A stretch of DNA of 64,000 nucleotides, from NCBI GenBank assembly GCA_904066235.2, contig CAJFCV020000006.1:8494001-8558000 (forward strand), given 5' to 3'. Below, piece after piece: positions 59,617 through 64,000 of the stretch. The position numbers were made by a program, and so were the translations under genes. Every line of letters starts with the position of its first letter. Position 1 is the stretch's first letter. The DNA comes from Bursaphelenchus xylophilus (lineage: Eukaryota > Nematoda > Chromadorea > Rhabditida > Aphelenchoididae). The notes beneath the pieces were generated by a model. It did not search any database and had not been told where the DNA came from. It worked only from the letters and a program-made list of their open reading frames with translations.

Positions 59617-59776
59617 AAGTTGCTCTCGAAACGGATAAAATATTGGGAGAAACGACTGCCGACCACTTCCGGTTCAATTATTCGAAATGAGAGGTTTTTT
59701 AGAAAACAACTTCATTTTCATACAAGAGACGATGCAAAAGATTTCGATCGAAAAATTCAAAATTTCTCCAGATTTA

Positions 59777-59939
59777 TTAGGGTGAACCAAAAGTCTTTTC
59801 GTTTTTTTTATTAAAACTTTAAACATAATTTTACAACAAACGAATATATAATACATTCATCTAAAAGTCTTTATTTCTAACAAAAACAATCGGACAAAAA
59901 GATACCTTAAAAAACGAAAAGACTTTTGGTTCACCCTAA
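59777..59939. mobile_element. Short mariner-type MITE
   Basis: It is 163 bp long. Termini TTAGGGTGAACCAAAAGTCT and its complement form inverted repeats of about 30 bp, flanked by TA (59775-59776, 59940-59941). No coding frame. It lies between the two minus-strand genes. Confidence 0.85.
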
Positions 59940-60290
59940 TATTTTTTCGAAAAAGAGAGTAAACCAAGAAATTTCCTGGGTTGGTGAGTCAAAAACAGAG
60001 TATTCTGAGTAAATTGGCTGAATCGGCTAGTCAAAGAGCCGAATGCCTGTGGAGGGTGTTTACTACCGTCACTATTGTATGCGAAGGCATCCTAACGGTT
60101 TGGCTATACAATCAAGCCTTTTGGATAGCCAAGTCTTCTTTTGCCTTGGATAATATACCAAATGTCTGTAATCGTGCCCAAAATGCCTCCTTATACTCCA
60201 CTCCTCAACCCTGTGCAATCAAATTCATTAATGTGATTGATCATTTATTCAATGATTTTTCTAATGATAAGCCTTATGATAATATAAGGA

Positions 60291-63200
60291 CTAGTGGGTT
60301 CTTGTAGATTTCTTTCTTTCTTCTTTTCTGCTTTTTTGAGATCTCATCGTTTTTTCTCGTTTATGTGATCTATTGGTTGGGGCATCTTCTACCACATCTT
60401 TGATGGTAGCTTCAGGAATTTCTTCAGTTGGAGTGGGAAATTCAGATAATTTCAGGAATGGGCGGAGGATTGTGACAGTTCTGAAAGGCGCAACAAGTCA
60501 GTAACTTCTCTAATCAACAATTTATAAGAGGTATCGGGCTCGAGAAATTTTAGCGTAATTTTAAAAAATCAGCAAAATCGCCGTATATACTAAAGGAAAC
60601 CGGCAAAAAAAGGACTAAACCTTCATAACGAGGCCTGAGAACAATAATCCTTGACGGCCTAGGACCAAAATTTCTGACACGTTGATTATATCACGAAGGA
60701 CGGAAAGGTCCGCTGTGCGGAAAGGTCCGCTGGACGGAAAGGTCCGCTGTGCGGAATGGTCCGCTGCGGAATGGTCCGCTAAAAAAAGGAAAAGGGGGGG
60801 GGGAGGTTTTCGATGGCGCGGGTTTCAAAAATCGTATCCATTTTTTCTGAATTTTACAATTTTGCTTAGGCAGGAGTGTTAATTAGTAATTTTTTAAAAA
60901 TTGTTTTGAATAATGGATTTAGAGGTTTTCGAGGGTGCTGATCTCAAAAATCGTATCCATTTTTTCTGAATTTTACAATTTTGCTTAGGCAGGAGTGTTA
61001 ATTAGTAATTTTTTAAAAATTGTTTTGAATAATGGATTTAGGGGTTTTCGAGGGTGCTGATCTCAAAAATCGTATCCATTTTTTCTGAATTTTACAATTT
61101 TGCTTAGGCAGTAGTGTTAGTTAGTAATTTTTAAAAAATTGTTTTGAATAATGGATTTATTTAGGGGTTTTCGATGGCGCTTATGCGAGATAACAATGAT
61201 TGATTTTTCTTTCTTTGGGTTTTTCCGATGACACTTCGCCGATTTTCTTAAATGCTACATTTTGGAAAAAAGGTGTTCTTAATTGACCGCTCAATGCCTT
61301 CCCAACGTTTAGAAAAATTATTTTGATGAAAAAAGTTTCACACGTAGCGACGTAGTCAGGCTACATCCCAACGCAGCTTGTATCTAAATTACAACATCAA
61401 ATAAGTAAATGGAAAACACCCGCATTTACTAAAGTTAAAACCACCGTTACAATTAGCACAAAATAATTCATATTTCACAAGGCTGGTAGCCGATATTTTC
61501 TAACAAAATGATCTTTTCCAGCTGTATACAGATGATGTTCGTTGACTGCAAAGTCATAAACGGGTTGCAGATAGGCCTCTGTAAAAAGGCAGACTGGCTT
61601 TAGAGTTTGCGGCTCCCTCTTGCAAAGAATGACTGACCCTTAGCTGAAATTGATAGGTTTGTAGCAAGTGTAATATAAATTATATGTCGTAATAAATAAA
61701 AGGAATTGCCACGTCACTTACCAAAAGAAAGCAGCAGGCCTTCGCAATAGATTTGAATTTAGTGAACTCTACCTCCATTTGTCGATCGATAGAACTTCCC
61801 TAAAGCAAGATAAAACATTTAAAAAAACTTACTTTGATCTCGATGGTCAATGTCGAGCCATTAAAGACAGCAGCCGCAGTAATTCCTTGATCTTGGTCAA
61901 ATGATACCTAAAATAAGATAAGTTACTATATAAAGCAAATTTTTGATGCCTGAACAAAATAAAAAGCATTGACTTACAACCTCCTCGAATTCAGCGGATA
62001 CTAGTGTGATCTGGCCTTTATTGGAAGTTATCAGCCGGACTTTATCCTTTTCATGTCAACTTAGACTTCTCAGCTCTGAATATTCGTGAACAATCTGCCC
62101 AACGGACTTTCCAACCGCACAGTTCCACTTATTCAACGATCCATCAGCTCGAGAGACAGAACTTCAGCTCCTTTATCGATAAATTCGAGACCAGTCACAC
62201 CTAAAAATGAAAACACCAAGTAGAATATAACTTACGTCTTTTATGACCAATCATTGTTATCTCGCATAAGCGCCATCGAAAACCCCTAAATAAATCCATT
62301 ATTCGAAACATTTTTTAAAAAATTACTAACTAACACTACTGCCTAAGCAAAATTGTAAAATTCAGAAAAAATGGATACGATTTTTGAGATCAGCACCCTC
62401 GAAAACCCCTAAATCCATTATTCAAAACAATTTTTAAAAAATTACTAATTAACACTACTGCCTAAGCAAAATTGTAAAATTCAGAAAAAATGGATACGAT
62501 TTTTGAAACCCGCGCCATCGAAAACCTCCCCCCCCCTGTTCCTTTTTTTAGCGGACCATTCCGCAGCGGACCATTCCGCACAGCGGACCTTTCCGTCCAG
62601 CGGACCTTTCCGCACGGCGGACCTTTCCGTACTCAATCTGATTATATAAATCCTTAAAACAGTATGCCAATTTGGACACCAGAAACACTAGCCAAAAAAC
62701 GGATTATTGCAACTCATCTCAAGTGCAATATACATAATTTATACCTTGTATTCCTGTGTGTAATCACGGGTTTATTTCCTCGAGGCATCGTCACGGCATG
62801 GGAGACAAAAGTGTTCCTTCTCAGCGTCGGATAGCTGAACACATACTTCTCCACTTCTCCCTCCATCTCCTCCAAAGGCCGGAACGGATTCCATTTTATT
62901 TTCGATACTTTATCTTTCATCGTTTTGTATTTCTAAGCACATAAACATAAACTTTTAAACCTCTTACCTTCTTCTCTTCCTCGTTTCCGCCTTCAATGAT
63001 AGCGGTGGGATCCGCAGATCTCAAGAGTTCCGTAAGAACAAAGTTGATTTCCTTGTCCAAGTACATCCAATTCTCGTCATCTACACTTTTTTCTTCATCT
63101 TCGACGAACTCTTCATTTGGACCTGGAGTCTCACAACCATCTCCCTCCTCGACAACATCACCTTCCGCAGTCTTTTCCTTCTGGAAATCGCAAAAATATG

Positions 63201-63351
63201 TAGATATCAGAATGCCCACCACAATCTAATTTAATTCCAAAAAAATTGAAATGCTCTCTTACCGCAAGTTTGGGATGCAGAGTATCTTCTTCACGAGTTT
63301 TCTTCCCCGGCGATTTTCCCGTCGGCTTTTTGGGAGTGAAAACCGTATCCA
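60291..63351 (-). CDS. Acidic, charged unknown protein, 5' end outside the window
   Basis: Minus-strand exons 63263-63351, 62968-63180, 62745-62932 and 60291-60480 join in phase to at least 225 residues ending KKSTRTH-stop. The first listed exon begins at an acceptor (TATTTTTAG), so the start codon is upstream, probably beyond 64000 because 63360-64000 is repeat sequence. Features: a basic patch (PKKPTGKSPGKKTREED), an acidic stretch (GDVVEEGDG, then NEEFVEDEEKSVDDEN), a helical part (KEINFVLTELLRSADPTAII), a more globular part (KWNPFRPLEEMEGEVEKYVF), and a basic tail (HKREKTMRSQKSRKEERKK). No known domain is seen. One intron (62933-62967) is 35 bp; the last intron (60481-62744) is 2.26 kb because it contains a foldback element. 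Confidence 0.7.
60701..60780. repeat. Hairpin-unit array, left end of foldback element
   Basis: Five consecutive copies of CGGAAAGGTCCGCTG with 14-17 bp period; the last two carry CGGAATGG. Each unit contains GCGGA..TCCGC and can form a small hairpin. The inverse array is at 62550-62629. Confidence 0.9.
60803..61162. repeat. 119-bp subterminal tandem repeat
   Basis: Three copies start near 60803, 60922 and 61041, each containing TTCTGAATTTTACAATTTTG and ending GGATTTAGGGGTTTTCGA. Inverse copies lie at about 62275-62525 and a diverged lone copy at about 63480-63625. Confidence 0.9.
61475..62251 (-). pseudogene. Captured 3' half of a PAAF1-like WD-repeat gene
   Basis: Minus-strand exons with intact splice sites are about 62236-62251, 61978-62200, 61833-61907, 61722-61799 and 61475-61643. 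They read GHKR|RVTGLEFIDKGAEVLS, then after a one-base frameshift RADGSLNKWNCAVGKSVGQI. Later pieces include VSFDQDQGITAAAVFNGSTL and the C-terminus YLQPVYDFAVNEHHLYTAGK followed by DHFVRKYRLPAL-stop. The order and the ending (DPVYK..IYTCCRDGLVRRYQL in human PAAF1) fit proteasomal ATPase-associated factor 1. A frameshift and an in-frame TGA in the large exon and an unclear join before the last exon make it non-functional. The N-terminal half is missing because the arm cuts in. One intron is 33 bp. Confidence 0.68.
62550..62629. repeat. Hairpin-unit array, right end of foldback element
   Basis: Inverse counterpart of the array at 60701-60780: five units of AGCGGACC[AT]TTCCG type. Confidence 0.9.
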
Positions 63352-63390
63352 CTAAAAATAGGTAAATTTTCATTATAAGGTTTTCCTCGA

Positions 63391-63625
63391 AAGAGACCCC
63401 GAGTTGAAAGAGACCCCGGAATCGGGGGTCTCTTTCGATGTTTCCCCGAAATGGCCGAAAAGGTCAAAAAGAGGGTAATCGATGGCGTAGATTCCAAAAA
63501 TCATATTCGTTTTTTCTGATTCTTACTTTTTTGCTTAAGTAGTAATGTTAAAAAGTAATTTTTTGAATTTTTTCTAAAAATAGTCGATTTAGGGGTTTTC
63601 GAGGGTGCTGATTTCGAAAATCATG
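63391..63625. repeat. Partial relative of the foldback element
   Basis: A GAAAGAGACCCC motif occurs twice directly and once inverted (63391-63440), then one diverged copy of the 119-bp repeat follows (CGATGGCGTAG..TTTAGGGGTTTTCGAGGG). The layout mirrors the left end of 60692-62638, but the short terminal unit is different in sequence. No right end is visible. It lies upstream of the acceptor at 63352, so probably within an intron. Confidence 0.7.
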
Positions 63626-63636
63626 TTAGCTTTCTT

Positions 63637-64000
63637 CTTTATAGTACTATCTGGTGCTATACAGTACGAGGTGAAAATATGGCTTTTGGCGTTAACGGTG
63701 TTGTTTTGATGCTTAGTACTCCTCAAAAACACGTTTTAAATAACTGGTACTGTTTAGTACTGTCTGTTACTATGTAGTAAAAAAAAAAAAAAAAAAATTT
63801 TGGCCTTTAGGCGTTTGTGGTGTTGTTCTCTTGCTTAGTACTCCTATTTTCACCTTGTACTATATAGTACCAGACAGTACTAAACAGTACCAGTTATTAA
63901 AAACTTGTTTTTGAGGACTACTAAGCATCAAAACAACACCATTAACGCCAAAAGCCATATTTTCACCTCGTACTGTATAGCACCAGATAGTACTATAAAG
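63637..64000. repeat. Palindromic MITE at the right edge of the window
   Basis: CTTTATAGTACTATCTGGTG at 63637 returns as its complement ending exactly at 64000. The arms are about 140 bp and highly similar. The centre has a run of about 19 A (from 63779) and a second direct copy of the inner arm (GTGTTGTTCTCTTGCTTAGT, about 63820-63840). TAGTACT-type motifs recur throughout. No coding capacity. It abuts the 119-bp repeat copy and may have inserted into it. Confidence 0.8.

Larger units (their letters stand above)
60692..62638. mobile_element. Foldback element with captured WD-repeat gene fragment
   Basis: TGATTATAT lies on both sides (60683-60691, 62639-62647), a 9-bp target duplication. The left arm is about 60692-61205 and the right arm about 62252-62638. 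Each arm starts with five copies of a short hairpin-forming unit built on GCGGAAAGGTCCGC (60701-60780 and 62550-62629). Each continues with 119-bp repeats, about three on the left from 60803 and two on the right. The arms meet their inner end at GCTTATGCGAGATAACAATG. The unique centre (61206-62251) is the 3' half of a PAAF1-like gene. The element sits in an intron of the unknown minus-strand gene. No transposase is encoded. The outermost 9 bases of the two ends do not match well, so the exact termini need checking. Confidence 0.78.

Noticed and set aside
59981..60307. 108-codon plus-strand frame with a hydrophobic segment beside the 59777 MITE
   Set aside because: It starts with TTG, has stops immediately upstream and overlaps the end of a well-supported minus-strand exon by a few bases.
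61475..62251. WD-repeat exons taken as part of the surrounding minus-strand gene
   Set aside because: The host exons at 62745 and 60480 join in phase without them, and the WD exons contain a frameshift, a stop and their own terminator.

Overview
This looks like a nematode nuclear window: AT-rich, intron-containing and gene-poor, with about eight protein genes in 64 kb. The nematode assignment rests on three things: an NCS-1 protein that reads almost like the Caenorhabditis one, a class-2 lipase of the nematode lips type, and a dTDP-glucose 4,6-dehydratase of the type used for nematode rhamnose synthesis. Splice sites follow nematode usage (GTAAG/GTGAG donors, TTTTCAG or TTTTAG acceptors). Several introns are only 33-41 bp. 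I cannot name the genus.

Layout. 1-4620: no gene; a decayed foldback MITE (about 2567-2806) and a Tc1-type relic with very long inverted arms (2927-4430). 4676-6495 (+): a secreted neuropeptide-like precursor. 7177-8992 (-): an ALDH9-type aldehyde dehydrogenase. 9080-22780: no gene, but two complex inverted-repeat elements. One (13566-14299) carries a tRNA-like sequence. The other (18562-20916) is a palindrome with tRNA-like arms whose exact centre has been entered by a MITE and a mariner. 22785-22856: tRNA-Pro(CGG). 23257-27418 (+): a dopamine D2-like GPCR of 707 residues with pogo-like MITEs in two introns. 29922-31212 (+): lips-type lipase. 31930-33638 (-): dTDP-glucose 4,6-dehydratase. 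33640-37840: intergenic with a fading coding-like remnant. 37843-38900 (+): STEEP1 homologue. 39683-40253: inverted-repeat element with an internal tRNA-like sequence. 40254-56400: long gene desert containing a compact element with an ISXO2/Merlin-like transposase N-terminus and 8-bp target duplications (53029-53690). 56439-57434 (+): ncs-1. 58531-59616 (-): lysine-rich single-pass membrane protein. 60291-63351 (-): 3' part of an acidic unknown protein that runs off the right edge.

The most unusual object is at 60692-62638, inside an intron of the last gene. It is a foldback element with hairpin-array ends, 119-bp subterminal tandem repeats and a 9-bp target duplication. Between its arms lies the 3' half of a WD-repeat gene resembling the proteasome-associated factor PAAF1, with splice sites still visible but the reading frame damaged. 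A second theme is that three inverted-repeat elements carry tRNA-like A/B-box (RNA polymerase III promoter) sequences.

Gene models were assembled by hand from splice sites and phase. For all complete models the summed exon length is divisible by three. The genes are not in obvious operons: three pairs are convergent (neuropeptide/ALDH, lipase/dehydratase, ncs-1/membrane protein), while the last two minus-strand genes are tandem, about 675 bp apart.
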